DNA of 64,000 bases from Pseudomonas jessenii (GTDB lineage Bacteria; Pseudomonadota; Gammaproteobacteria; Pseudomonadales; Pseudomonadaceae). Below are positions 1-7,660 of this stretch, piece after piece. The notes beneath the pieces were generated by a model. It ran no database searches, was not told the origin of the DNA, and was given only the letters and a program-made list of their open reading frames with translations. The DNA is taken from positions 62,001 through 126,000 of the forward strand of contig NZ_NIWT01000009.1 of assembly GCF_002236115.1 (NCBI RefSeq), read 5' to 3'. Position numbers and translations under genes: made by a program. Each line of letters begins with the position of its first letter. The stretch's first letter is position 1.

Positions 1-709
1 AGCCATCACCCATCCCGACCTTCCTGGCCCGACCCTGCGCATCCACCTGCAGGCCTTTGCGCGCCGGATCGCGCACGGTAAGCCAGATCAACAGGCCGAC
101 CACGATGCCGGGCAGGCCGACAATGAAGAACGCCAGCTGCCAGGCCTTCATCGCACCGAGAAAGGCGACCTCGATGGTGTTCATGTCCTTGAGCATCGCG
201 ATCACATAGCCGCCCACCAGGAAGGCCAGACCACCACCGACGAACGAGCCGATCGAGTAGATGCCCACCGCGCGGCCGAGTTTCTCCTTGGGGAACATGT
301 CGCTGAACATCGAGTAGGCCGAGGGCGACAGGGCTGCCTCGCCGACACCGACGCCAATGCGGGCGAGGAACATGTGCAGGAAGTTCTTGCTCAGACCGCA
401 GGCCGCCGTCGCCAGGCTCCAGAACACCACGCCGACGGCGATGATCTTCGGTCGCGAGAAGCGGTCGGCCAGATAGGCGATGGGCATGCCCATGAACGCG
501 TAGAACAACGAAAAGGCCAGCCCGTGCAGCAAGCTGAACTGGGTGTCGCTGATCTGCAGGTCGGCTTTGATCGGCTCGATCATCAGCGCCAGGATCTGTC
601 GATCCACAAATGAAAAGATGTAGGCGATCATGCACAGGCCGACCACATACCACTCGTAAATGTAGGTTTTCTTCTTCTGCAGGACCGCGTTATCGACCTG
701 GATATTCAC
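1..709 (-). CDS. MFS transporter, N-terminal part (gene runs off the left edge)
   Basis: The visible 236 codons give an N-terminal half of a 12-helix major facilitator protein. It has a cytosolic start, helix 1 carrying the SFVDRQIL stretch, the loop 2-3 motif around YLADRFSRPKI, and helix 4 with RIGVGVGEA. This pattern fits the phthalate/anion symporter or spinster-like branch, so the substrate is probably an organic acid, but I cannot name it. I chose the GTG at 709 because AGAGGAGC lies just upstream with good spacing. An in-frame ATG at 739 overlaps the stop of the leader ORF but has no clear ribosome site. It follows an OprD-family porin on the same strand, a usual pairing of outer- and inner-membrane uptake for one carbon source. 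The C-terminal half is missing only because the window ends. Confidence 0.85.
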   Translation of the reverse strand, partial: MNIQVDNAVLQKKKTYIYEWYVVGLCMIAYIFSFVDRQILALMIEPIKADLQISDTQFSLLHGLAFSLFYAFMGMPIAYLADRFSRPKIIAVGVVFWSLATAACGLSKNFLHMFLARIGVGVGEAALSPSAYSMFSDMFPKEKLGRAVGIYSIGSFVGGGLAFLVGGYVIAMLKDMNTIEVAFLGAMKAWQLAFFIVGLPGIVVGLLIWLTVRDPARKGLQVDAQGRARKVGMGDG

Positions 710-735
710 TAGTGTTTGCTCCTCTTGGAATCCGC

Positions 736-810
736 TCATGCGCGCAGCGATGCGCAGAACAACGACTGGAAAGTTGCGGGGCAGATGCAAAGGACAAAGG
801 GTTCGAACAT
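736..810 (-). CDS. Short leader ORF (24 aa) before the MFS gene
   Basis: ATG at 810 follows an AAGAGG ribosome site (7-nt spacing). The ORF reads 24 codons, starting MFEPFVLC, and its TGA overlaps an ATG of the MFS frame (ATGA). A second leader with the same beginning (M-x-E-P-x-V-L) lies before the neighbouring porin at 2172-2258. Conserved start region plus overlap suggest translation of the leader influences the MFS gene. Not recognised as any named peptide; translation is inferred. Confidence 0.45.
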   Translation of the reverse strand: MFEPFVLCICPATFQSLFCASLRA

Positions 811-821
811 GGTCAGGCCTC

Positions 822-829
822 TTATTGTT
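822..829 (-). promoter_or_regulatory. Crc/Hfq catabolite-repression motif
   Basis: On the minus strand this reads AACAATAA, an exact match to the AANAANAA motif bound by Hfq with Crc in Pseudomonas. It sits immediately before the AAGAGG ribosome site of the leader ORF, the usual place for translational catabolite repression. That binding rule is known; binding here is inferred. Confidence 0.6.
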
Positions 830-857
830 ATGGGGGCAAATCCCGGGTGGACCGGGC

Positions 858-2108
858 TTACCAGAACTTCCAGGTGTAGGTCGTGGCGACACGGAATTCG
901 TTGTAGTCGTAGCCGTACTTCTGTTTCACGTCGATGTTGCGCAGGTCCAGCCCCAGGCCTTGCAGCGCCCCGCTCTGGACCACGTAGCTGAGCCCCAGAA
1001 AGCGTTCGCTTTCCTGGTTGTCGCTCAGGTTGTTGCCACGGTCCCAGTTGGTACCCTTGATATAGCGGGTGTAGAGCTTCAGCCCCGGCACGCCCATTCC
1101 GGCAAAGTCATAGCTGTAGCGCGCCCCCCAGGACTTTTCATCCGGGCGGACAAACCCCAGGGACGACCAGTGCACCAGGTAAGGTTGCGGGATAAAACCG
1201 TTCATCGTCGGGAACACGCTGTCACCGAGCATGCGCTGGTAACTGAGGCCAAACATGTGGGCGCCTTTGAGCAAGGTGAACAAGGCGCCGTAGGAACGGT
1301 TGTCGATCTCACCGTTCAAGGCATTGCCATCTTCATTGTTATTGAAGTAGCGCAAGTCGGTTTTAAGTTTGTAGCCACTGCCCAGGTCAGCCATATGCAT
1401 CAGGCCGAAATAGTGTTGCTGATAAATGTCGTGCAACACGCCGTAGAAATAACTGGCTTGCAAGTTTTTGGCAATGTCGTAAGTTGCGCCGCCGAAGTCC
1501 AGGCCGTCACTGTCGAGATTATCGGTGGAACCAAACTTGTATAGCTTCTCGTGGTTGGAAGATTCCCGTGTCACGGCGGACCAGAACCGGCCACCGGTCA
1601 TCGTCAACCCATCGACTTCCCTGGACTCGACCACGGCGCCTTGATAGATCGTATCCAGTTGCCGACTGGGGTCATCGGACGCCACCGGCAGTTGTGGACG
1701 AAGGTCACCGACCTTCAACTCGGTCTTGCTGTAGCGCATCTTGAAAGTTGCACCGGCGCGACTGTAGTCATCGGCCGTCTGCTGGTCGCGGACGCTGTAC
1801 GGCAGCGAACCGTCATTGCCCGACGAATCCAGGCGCACCGCGTACTGCGCATCCACATCAAGGCCGATTGCCAGGGCCGTGTCGGTGTAACCGGAGGTAA
1901 ACTGCGCATCGAAACCCTGGGACCAACTATGCACTTCAGAAACCGGCGCATTGGTATTGGTGTAGTTACGGTGCAAGTAGAAGTTTCGCGTATCCACTTT
2001 CAAGTGACTGTCATCAACAACATCGGCATAGGCTGTCAATGGCGAACAGATAATTCCCAACACGCCGGCAATACCGAGCCCACGGCAACATTGCTTTACC
2101 TGATACAT
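858..2108 (-). CDS. OprD-family outer membrane porin
   Basis: A 416-aa protein with an N-terminal signal peptide (residues 1 to about 28, ending near AYADVV), a mature start typical of OprD/OpdK porins (DDSHLKVDTRNFYLHRN), alternating beta-strand segments throughout, and a C-terminal aromatic residue (YTWKFW) as needed for BAM-dependent insertion. Length matches the 18-stranded OprD family, which takes up carboxylates or basic amino acids; the substrate is not readable from sequence. Start at 2108 has GGAGAAG upstream. It is transcribed toward the MFS gene, with 48 nt to the second leader ORF, so the two are probably one uptake unit. Confidence 0.93.
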   Translation of the reverse strand: MYQVKQCCRGLGIAGVLGIICSPLTAYADVVDDSHLKVDTRNFYLHRNYTNTNAPVSEVHSWSQGFDAQFTSGYTDTALAIGLDVDAQYAVRLDSSGNDGSLPYSVRDQQTADDYSRAGATFKMRYSKTELKVGDLRPQLPVASDDPSRQLDTIYQGAVVESREVDGLTMTGGRFWSAVTRESSNHEKLYKFGSTDNLDSDGLDFGGATYDIAKNLQASYFYGVLHDIYQQHYFGLMHMADLGSGYKLKTDLRYFNNNEDGNALNGEIDNRSYGALFTLLKGAHMFGLSYQRMLGDSVFPTMNGFIPQPYLVHWSSLGFVRPDEKSWGARYSYDFAGMGVPGLKLYTRYIKGTNWDRGNNLSDNQESERFLGLSYVVQSGALQGLGLDLRNIDVKQKYGYDYNEFRVATTYTWKFW

Positions 2109-2171
2109 CTAACTTCTCCACATCTGTATGTGCTGGGCACTGTATTTATAGGAGCAGATTCGAACTAAAAA

Positions 2172-2258
2172 CTAAAAATGCCGGCAGCCGAACACCGAGC
2201 CTTCTTGCACAGCAAGGCGGATTGCATCAGGAATATAAAGAACGATGGGTTCGAGCAT
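2172..2258 (-). CDS. Short leader ORF (28 aa) before the porin
   Basis: ATG at 2258 opens 28 codons starting MLEPIVLYIPDAIR and ending TAG at 2172, 63 nt before the porin start. The first seven residues and about 25 nt of upstream DNA (ATAACAACAATAGGCCTGAC) match the leader before the MFS gene. It may be a translated regulatory leader or the remnant of a duplicated gene start. Translation is inferred. Confidence 0.4.
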   Translation of the reverse strand: MLEPIVLYIPDAIRLAVQEGSVFGCRHF

Positions 2259-2269
2259 TGTCAGGCCTA

Positions 2270-2277
2270 TTGTTGTT
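2270..2277 (-). promoter_or_regulatory. Crc/Hfq catabolite-repression motif
   Basis: The minus strand reads AACAACAA, an exact AANAANAA match, directly before the TAGG ribosome site of the porin leader ORF. It parallels the motif at 822-829. Confidence 0.6.
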
Positions 2278-2282
2278 ATGGG

Positions 2283-2739
2283 GTAAAGCGCCAGGCGGGC
2301 TCAAAGGAACAGCCCGCCAAGACGACACGCCTCTTGTCTACCCAAGGTAAGTGAGTAGGCGCCGCGCCGATATCGAGATGAACAGCATCCGTTGAGGGGA
2401 AAACTTCAACCCGGCTAAAGGTTTCCCTTAGTCGACTCAAAAGCGCAGGGCACACGGTGGGAGATGGCAAGCCTGAATTGCATAAGCCTTCCTTAAGCGA
2501 GGTCTTGTTGTTGGATGGGCCCTAAGCTAGCGATTGCCCTGCCTGCCAACCTCCCCGATTGCGCAGGCGATTCTCCAATTGCGCAGCCTGATGCAGACTG
2601 CCTGAGCACTGCAGCCTGCAAGCCCCCCTGCAGCAACAGCACTTCGCCGCGCCATTCGGCGAACTGGAAGCCCATCCCCTGGCGCCGGGCCATCCGGAGG
2701 CGGACAAGCTGCTGATGCTCTATCGCAATCTCGAGATGG
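2283..2739. other. Non-coding stretch with a possible gene remnant
   Basis: No convincing intact gene. On the plus strand, 2568-2602 reads QAILQLRSLMQTA then stop, and about 2610-2750 reads a protein-like segment (LQQQHFAAPFGELEAHPLAP, then PEADKLLMLYRNLEMAIAKAG) with no start. This could be the decayed end of a lost gene. The rest holds nothing I recognise. Confidence 0.3.
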
Positions 2740-3435
2740 CTATTGCAAAGGCTGGATTGCAGCGCTCCGGGTACCGGCGAACGCACTCGTGCCAAGCCAG
2801 CGCCACAGGTTTTCCGCATCCTGCACAGCGCCGTCTACACGCAGCTCTCGCGACTGAAGAACCTCCCTTGGTGTGCGGTCGCCAGTCCACACCTCGGTCA
2901 ACGCACGCACGCTAGAGTCCACGACGAGCGTGAGCTCGCGTCCGGGGTCGTCGCGGCACAGATCTGCCACACCATGTTCGACCACGAGCCACCACTCTTG
3001 CTCGCCGGACCGCGCGTCGCGGAACCTGAAGTGAATGACCACCGCCCGGGACGGGAACATCTCGATGCGCGCGAACCGGCGCACGTCCCACATGAGCAGG
3101 CCCGCGTCGAGTTCGTTATCGCGAAGGCGACTACCTATCCAACGCGCGCCCCAATGCCCTAGCGCCATGATGATGGGGCGCAGTTCCTCGCCTGCCTCGG
3201 TCAGGCTGTACTCCCAGACTTTGCCCGTGGCCGTGCGATGTACGACACCGATATCTTCCAGGTGGCGCAGCCGCTGTGCCAGCAAGCTGGTGGACATCCG
3301 TGGTACGCCGCGGTGCAGTTCATTGAAGCGTTTACTGCCGCACAGCAGCTCGCGCACGACCAAAGGCGTCCAGCGCTCGCACAGTGCTTCAGCACCGCGC
3401 GCGACCGTACAGAACTGACCGTAGCTTTCATCCAT
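2740..3435 (-). CDS. HxlR-family transcriptional regulator
   Basis: A 231-aa protein whose first ~105 residues are a winged-helix HxlR domain: CERWTPLVVRELL, the recognition region RMSTSLLAQRLRHLEDIGVV, and the wing GKVWEYSLTEAGEEL. The C-terminal ~120 residues resemble the SCP2-like domain found in longer HxlR proteins. HxlR regulators usually sense electrophiles or redox changes and control an adjacent detoxification gene. It is divergent from the nitrilase gene with 103 bp between them, so it most likely controls the nitrilase run. GGAG precedes the start with 8-nt spacing. Ligand unknown. Confidence 0.88.
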   Translation of the reverse strand: MDESYGQFCTVARGAEALCERWTPLVVRELLCGSKRFNELHRGVPRMSTSLLAQRLRHLEDIGVVHRTATGKVWEYSLTEAGEELRPIIMALGHWGARWIGSRLRDNELDAGLLMWDVRRFARIEMFPSRAVVIHFRFRDARSGEQEWWLVVEHGVADLCRDDPGRELTLVVDSSVRALTEVWTGDRTPREVLQSRELRVDGAVQDAENLWRWLGTSAFAGTRSAAIQPLQ

Positions 3436-3538
3436 CGCCCGTACTCCGCAAATACAACGCTTCAGATTCTGAACTAGCCTCGCGGTATCGCCACGTGCAC
3501 GCTGAAACCTGCGAAAGCCACCGTCTCAGGAGAACGCC

Positions 3539-4480
3539 ATGACCAAGATAGCCATCATTCAGCGGCCGCCAGTGCTGCTCGATCGCAGCGCGACGATCGC
3601 CCGAGCCGTGCAATCGGTCGCTGAGGCGGCGGTGGCGGGAGCCTCGCTGATCGTTTTGCCCGAACAGTTCATTCCAGGTTACCCGTCATGGATCTGGCGG
3701 CTGGCGGCGGGAAAAGACGGGGCTTTAATGGGCCAGTTACACACGCGTCTGCTGGCCAACGCCGTTGATATCGCGAACGGTGACCTGAACGAATTGTGCG
3801 AGGCCGCCAGCGCTCATGTCGTGACGATCGTGTGCGGCATCAATGAATGCGACCGGCGCCATGGCGGCGGCACGCTCTACAACAGCGTAGTCGTTATCGG
3901 TACGAACGGCGAAGTGCTCAACCGGCATCGCAAGCTGATGCCAACGAACCCCGAGCGCATGGTCCATGGTTTCGGTGATGCGTCAGGGTTACGTACGGTC
4001 GATACACCGGTCGGCCGTGTTGGAACACTCATCTGCTGGGAAAGCTACATGCCCCTGGCACGCTATTCACTGTATGCCCAGGGGGTGGAGATCTACATCG
4101 CACCCACGTATGACAGTGGCGATGGCTGGATCAGCACGATGCGTCACATTGCACTGGAAGGTCGGTGCTGGGTGATCGGCAGTGGCACCTCGCTGCGCGG
4201 CAGCGACATCCCCGATGACTTTCCGGCTCGCATGCAACTGTTTCCCGATCCGCAAGAGTGGATCAACGATGGCGACTCGGTGGTGGTCAACCCTCAAGGC
4301 CGGATCACAGCCGGTCCATTACACCGTGAGGCAGGCATTCTGTATGCGGACATCGACACCTCACTCGTGGCGCCAGCGCGACGGACGCTCGACGTCACCG
4401 GGCACTATGCGCGCCCTGACATTTTCGAACTGCAGGTGCGACGCACACCGGCGACAGCGGTGCGCTTCATCGACGAGTGA
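3539..4480 (+). CDS. Nitrilase (C-N hydrolase family)
   Basis: A 313-aa C-N hydrolase with the complete triad: Glu42 in LPEQFIPGYP, Lys132 in HRKLMPT and Cys166 in LICWESY. The tryptophan after the catalytic cysteine and the length near 310 residues point to true nitrilases, which convert nitriles to carboxylic acid and ammonia, rather than amidases. Cytoplasmic, with no signal peptide. Start has CAGGAGAACGCC just upstream. It leads a co-directional run with a GFA protein, a flavin oxidoreductase and an epoxide-hydrolase-like protein. The gene order differs from the classic Nit1C cluster I know, as no radical SAM or AIR-synthase gene is present. Substrate unknown. Confidence 0.92.
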   Translation: MTKIAIIQRPPVLLDRSATIARAVQSVAEAAVAGASLIVLPEQFIPGYPSWIWRLAAGKDGALMGQLHTRLLANAVDIANGDLNELCEAASAHVVTIVCGINECDRRHGGGTLYNSVVVIGTNGEVLNRHRKLMPTNPERMVHGFGDASGLRTVDTPVGRVGTLICWESYMPLARYSLYAQGVEIYIAPTYDSGDGWISTMRHIALEGRCWVIGSGTSLRGSDIPDDFPARMQLFPDPQEWINDGDSVVVNPQGRITAGPLHREAGILYADIDTSLVAPARRTLDVTGHYARPDIFELQVRRTPATAVRFIDE

Positions 4481-4551
4481 AGCTAACCAACGCTCAGGCA
4501 ATCCATCCCAACTTCGACGGTATGTGTAATAACTGATGAAGGAGTCATTCC

Positions 4552-4986
4552 ATGAGCATTCAAAAGTCTTACAAAGGCAGTTGTTTTTGCGGCGCAGTCG
4601 AGTTCACCGTCAGCGGTGAGCCGGCCGCAATGGGCTATTGCCATTGCGAGTCGTGTCGACATTGGTCAGCAGCGCCGGTCAATGCCTTCACGCTGTGGAA
4701 ACCAGAGGCGGTGCAAGTAACTCGGGGGGCTGACAACATTGGCACCTACAACAAGACACCGCAGAGTTATCGCAAATGGTGCAAGAGTTGCGGCGGACAC
4801 CTCTTCACCGAACACCCAGAGATGGGGCTCATCGACGTGTATGCCGCTGTCATCCCGGATCTCGCGTATTCGCCAGGAGTTCACGTGCATTATCAGGAGG
4901 CCAGGCTGCGCATCAAAGACGGGTTGCCCAAGCTGAAGGATGTCCCCAGCGAATCAGGGGGATCGGGCGTCAGCGTCGACGAATAG
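4552..4986 (+). CDS. GFA-family (CENP-V/GFA fold) zinc protein
   Basis: A 144-aa single-domain protein with the cysteine pattern of the GFA family: GSCFCGAVEF, GYCHCESCRHWS and KWCKSCGGHLFTEH, which bind two zinc ions. Founding members act on S-hydroxymethylglutathione, but most family members have no proven reaction. Placed between nitrilase and a flavin oxidoreductase and preceded by AAGGAG, it probably belongs to the same unit. An aldehyde or thiol adduct produced by the pathway is a plausible substrate; this is inference. Confidence 0.85.
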   Translation: MSIQKSYKGSCFCGAVEFTVSGEPAAMGYCHCESCRHWSAAPVNAFTLWKPEAVQVTRGADNIGTYNKTPQSYRKWCKSCGGHLFTEHPEMGLIDVYAAVIPDLAYSPGVHVHYQEARLRIKDGLPKLKDVPSESGGSGVSVDE

Positions 4987-5247
4987 CGCCAGCACGGTAG
5001 CGTGCGGCGATCCGACCTTGCCTGATTACGCCAGTTGCCATCTGTTCGGCAATGTCATGACTACCGGTTAACTGAAATCCAGGCCGCGTAGTTTTTCTTC
5101 GCGCATGCCGGCTTGAGTATGGACATTCAGGCTGCAGCCATTAATTCCATTGGTTATGTGGGTGAGGAGCATTCGTTCTATTGCGCGCGGCATGGGTGGC
5201 TAATCTAGGGAGGTTGAGGGGGGCAACCGTCAGGAAGGTGCAACCAT

Positions 5248-6660
5248 ATGGACGCAAATCCGATCGAAACCGACTATCTGATCATCGGGGCTGGCGCGAC
5301 GGCCATGGCCTTCGTCGATACGCTACTCAAGGAAACGAATGCACGTATCGTGATGGTGGATCGGCACGGTCGACCTGGCGGGCACTGGAATGATGCCTAC
5401 CCCTTTGTCCGATTGCACCAGCCCTCGGCCTTCTATGGCGTCAACTCACGGGAGCTGGGCAGCGGAACGAAAGACACGACGGCACTGAACGAGGGCTTGT
5501 ATGAGCTGGCCTCCGGCGCCGAGGTGATGAGCTACTTCGACCAGGTGATGAATCAGCAGTTTCTGCCGTCAGGTCAGGTCCGTTACTTCCCCATGTGCGA
5601 CTACACCGGCGACCGCATTGACGACCACCGGTTTACCTCGCTGATCAGCGGCGTAAGCCATCAGGTGCGGGTGCACAAAAAGGTGGTGGACGCCACCCAT
5701 GCCCAGACGGCGGTGCCCTCGACCCACCCACCCAGATACAAGGTGGAACCCGGCGTGCAATGCGTGCCACTGAACGACCTGCCGAAGATCCAGCACCCAC
5801 ACACTGGCTACGTAGTGGTGGGATCGGGCAAGACCGGGATCGACGCCTGCCTGTGGTGCCTGCAAAACGGTATTGCGCCCGAAAAAATCTGCTGGATCAT
5901 GCCAAACGATCCGTGGTTGATCGACCGGGCCAACTTGCAACCCGGCCTCGACAGCTTCGAACGAACAATCGGCGGCCTCACGGCACAGCTCGAGGCTATC
6001 GCAGCCGCGGACTCGATCCCGGACCTGTTCTCCAGGCTTGAGGCGGCGGGCCAGCTCTTGCGCCTGGATACGTCCGTCGAACCCACTGCTTACCGCTGCG
6101 CCACCGTCACTCAAGCGGAATTACGCGAGCTTCGACGCATCGACAACATTGTGCGCCTGGGGAGAGTGAGCGTTATCGAGCCAACGCGCATCGTGCTCGA
6201 GCAGGGCAGCATCGCCACGAGCCCAAATGCTCTGCACATTGATTGCAGCGCCAGTGCCATCCCGACACTCCCTGAAATGCAGGTGTTCGACGGCGGCAAG
6301 ATCAACCTGGTGATGGTAAGCAGCTGCCAACCCTTGTTCAGCGCGGCCTTGATCGCTTATGTGGAAAGCCACCTGGACGATCAAGCGCAAATGAACGCGT
6401 TTTGCACAATGGTCCCCCCGCCTCACGTCCCCACGGACTGGATCAGAATCTGGGCCGTCTACCTGGGTAACCAGCTACGCTGGGGAGAACATGAAGGTCT
6501 GTCCCGCTGGATCAGGCAGTCGCGTTTGTACTTCATGACGGCGGTGGTCAGGGGCTTGCAAGAAACCGACACCGAAAAACTGGCACAGCTGCGTCGGCTC
6601 TCTGTCAGCAGGCAACAGGCTCTGACGAATCTGCCGCGTTTGCTGGAGGCCATCGCTTGA
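5248..6660 (+). CDS. FAD/NAD(P)-binding oxidoreductase
   Basis: A 470-aa protein with an N-terminal dinucleotide fold (IIGAGATAMAF, acidic end of strand 2 at MVDRH), then GRPGGHWND as in flavin monooxygenase-like enzymes, and a second nucleotide fold near residue 190 (VVVGSGKTGIDAC). It resembles NAD(P)-binding proteins found beside nitrilases in proteobacteria, whose reaction is not established. Start at 5248 has AGGAAGG upstream; 261 nt separate it from the GFA gene, so it could have its own promoter. The next gene starts 16 nt after its stop, so those two are surely co-transcribed. Confidence 0.8.
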   Translation: MDANPIETDYLIIGAGATAMAFVDTLLKETNARIVMVDRHGRPGGHWNDAYPFVRLHQPSAFYGVNSRELGSGTKDTTALNEGLYELASGAEVMSYFDQVMNQQFLPSGQVRYFPMCDYTGDRIDDHRFTSLISGVSHQVRVHKKVVDATHAQTAVPSTHPPRYKVEPGVQCVPLNDLPKIQHPHTGYVVVGSGKTGIDACLWCLQNGIAPEKICWIMPNDPWLIDRANLQPGLDSFERTIGGLTAQLEAIAAADSIPDLFSRLEAAGQLLRLDTSVEPTAYRCATVTQAELRELRRIDNIVRLGRVSVIEPTRIVLEQGSIATSPNALHIDCSASAIPTLPEMQVFDGGKINLVMVSSCQPLFSAALIAYVESHLDDQAQMNAFCTMVPPPHVPTDWIRIWAVYLGNQLRWGEHEGLSRWIRQSRLYFMTAVVRGLQETDTEKLAQLRRLSVSRQQALTNLPRLLEAIA

Positions 6661-6676
6661 ATCGCAGGAAGCGCAC

Positions 6677-7636
6677 ATGAACGAGCCACACCTCGAACTG
6701 CTCGACATCAATGGCATCCGCATGCAGGTCGCCATCCAGGGCTCCGGTCCCTTGGTCTTGCTATGCCACGGATTCCCGGAGCTGGGGTACTCGTGGCGCA
6801 ACCAGCTTGCTGCGCTGGCGGCCGCCGGCTACAGAGCGGTAGCGCCCGACATGCGCGGCTATGGCGGCACAGATGCGCCGGCCGAACCCGACGCCTACAC
6901 CACGCTCCACCTGGTAGGCGACATGGTCGAGTTGGTCAACGCACTCGGCGAACGGCAAGCCGTGATCGTCGGCCATGACTGGGGCGCGCAGGTAGCCTGG
7001 GGCGCAGCTTTGATGCGACCCGATCTGTTCCGCGCGGTGGTCGGCATGAGCGTTCCCTTCTCGCCACCGACGCGCGTGGAGCTCCTCAGCGCGCTTGCCT
7101 CGCGGGGTATCAGCGACTTCTACATCCAGTATTTCCAGACGCCGGGTGTGGCCGAGGCCGAGTTGGAAATGGACGTCGAGTCGTCGATCCGGCGCATCTA
7201 CTTCAGTGGCTCGGGTGACGGACCCGATTGGCCGGTGTTCGGCCGGCTGCAGCCGGGCCAGGGCTTCCTCGGCGCGATGGTCGAGCCCGAAACCCTGCCA
7301 GTCTGGCTAAGCCTTGAGGACATTGCCTATTACACCCGCGAATTCACCCGCAGCGGATTTCGCGGCGGCTTGAACTGGTACCGCAACATGACGCGCTCAT
7401 GGGCACTTCTGGCACCTTGGCGCGGTTGCATTATCCGGCAGCCGTCGATGTTCATTGCCGGGAGCCGCGACGGCGTGCTGAAGTTTCCGAGTTCCCCGCG
7501 GCAGATCGAAGCCTTCGCGCAGACACTGCCGGGACTGCGCGGGTGTCATATCCTCGAAGGTGCCGGCCACTGGATACAGCAAGAGCGCGCGACAGAGGTC
7601 AATGAGCTGCTGTTGGGCTTCCTGAAAGAACTCTGA
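6677..7636 (+). CDS. Alpha/beta hydrolase, epoxide-hydrolase-like
   Basis: A 319-aa alpha/beta hydrolase. It has the oxyanion-hole motif HGFPE (31-35), the nucleophile elbow GHDWGAQ with Asp101 (aspartate rather than serine, as in soluble epoxide hydrolases and haloalkane dehalogenases), a cap region with candidate ring-opening tyrosines (YIQYF, NWYRN), and the catalytic histidine in EGAGHWIQQE near the C-terminus. The HGxP motif favours epoxide hydrolase over dehalogenase. It starts 16 nt after the flavoprotein, so a flavin-made epoxide opened by this enzyme is an attractive but unproven reading. Confidence 0.87.
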   Translation: MNEPHLELLDINGIRMQVAIQGSGPLVLLCHGFPELGYSWRNQLAALAAAGYRAVAPDMRGYGGTDAPAEPDAYTTLHLVGDMVELVNALGERQAVIVGHDWGAQVAWGAALMRPDLFRAVVGMSVPFSPPTRVELLSALASRGISDFYIQYFQTPGVAEAELEMDVESSIRRIYFSGSGDGPDWPVFGRLQPGQGFLGAMVEPETLPVWLSLEDIAYYTREFTRSGFRGGLNWYRNMTRSWALLAPWRGCIIRQPSMFIAGSRDGVLKFPSSPRQIEAFAQTLPGLRGCHILEGAGHWIQQERATEVNELLLGFLKEL

Positions 7637-7660
7637 ATTGATTTAAAACTGGAGGGAACC

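Noticed and set aside
6..653. 215-codon minus-strand frame at the left edge
   Set aside because: It is out of frame with the clear MFS membrane protein on the same strand and lacks hydrophobic segments.
2276..2470. 64-codon minus-strand frame upstream of the porin leader
   Set aside because: No ribosome site or recognisable content, and it overlaps the Crc-type motif region.
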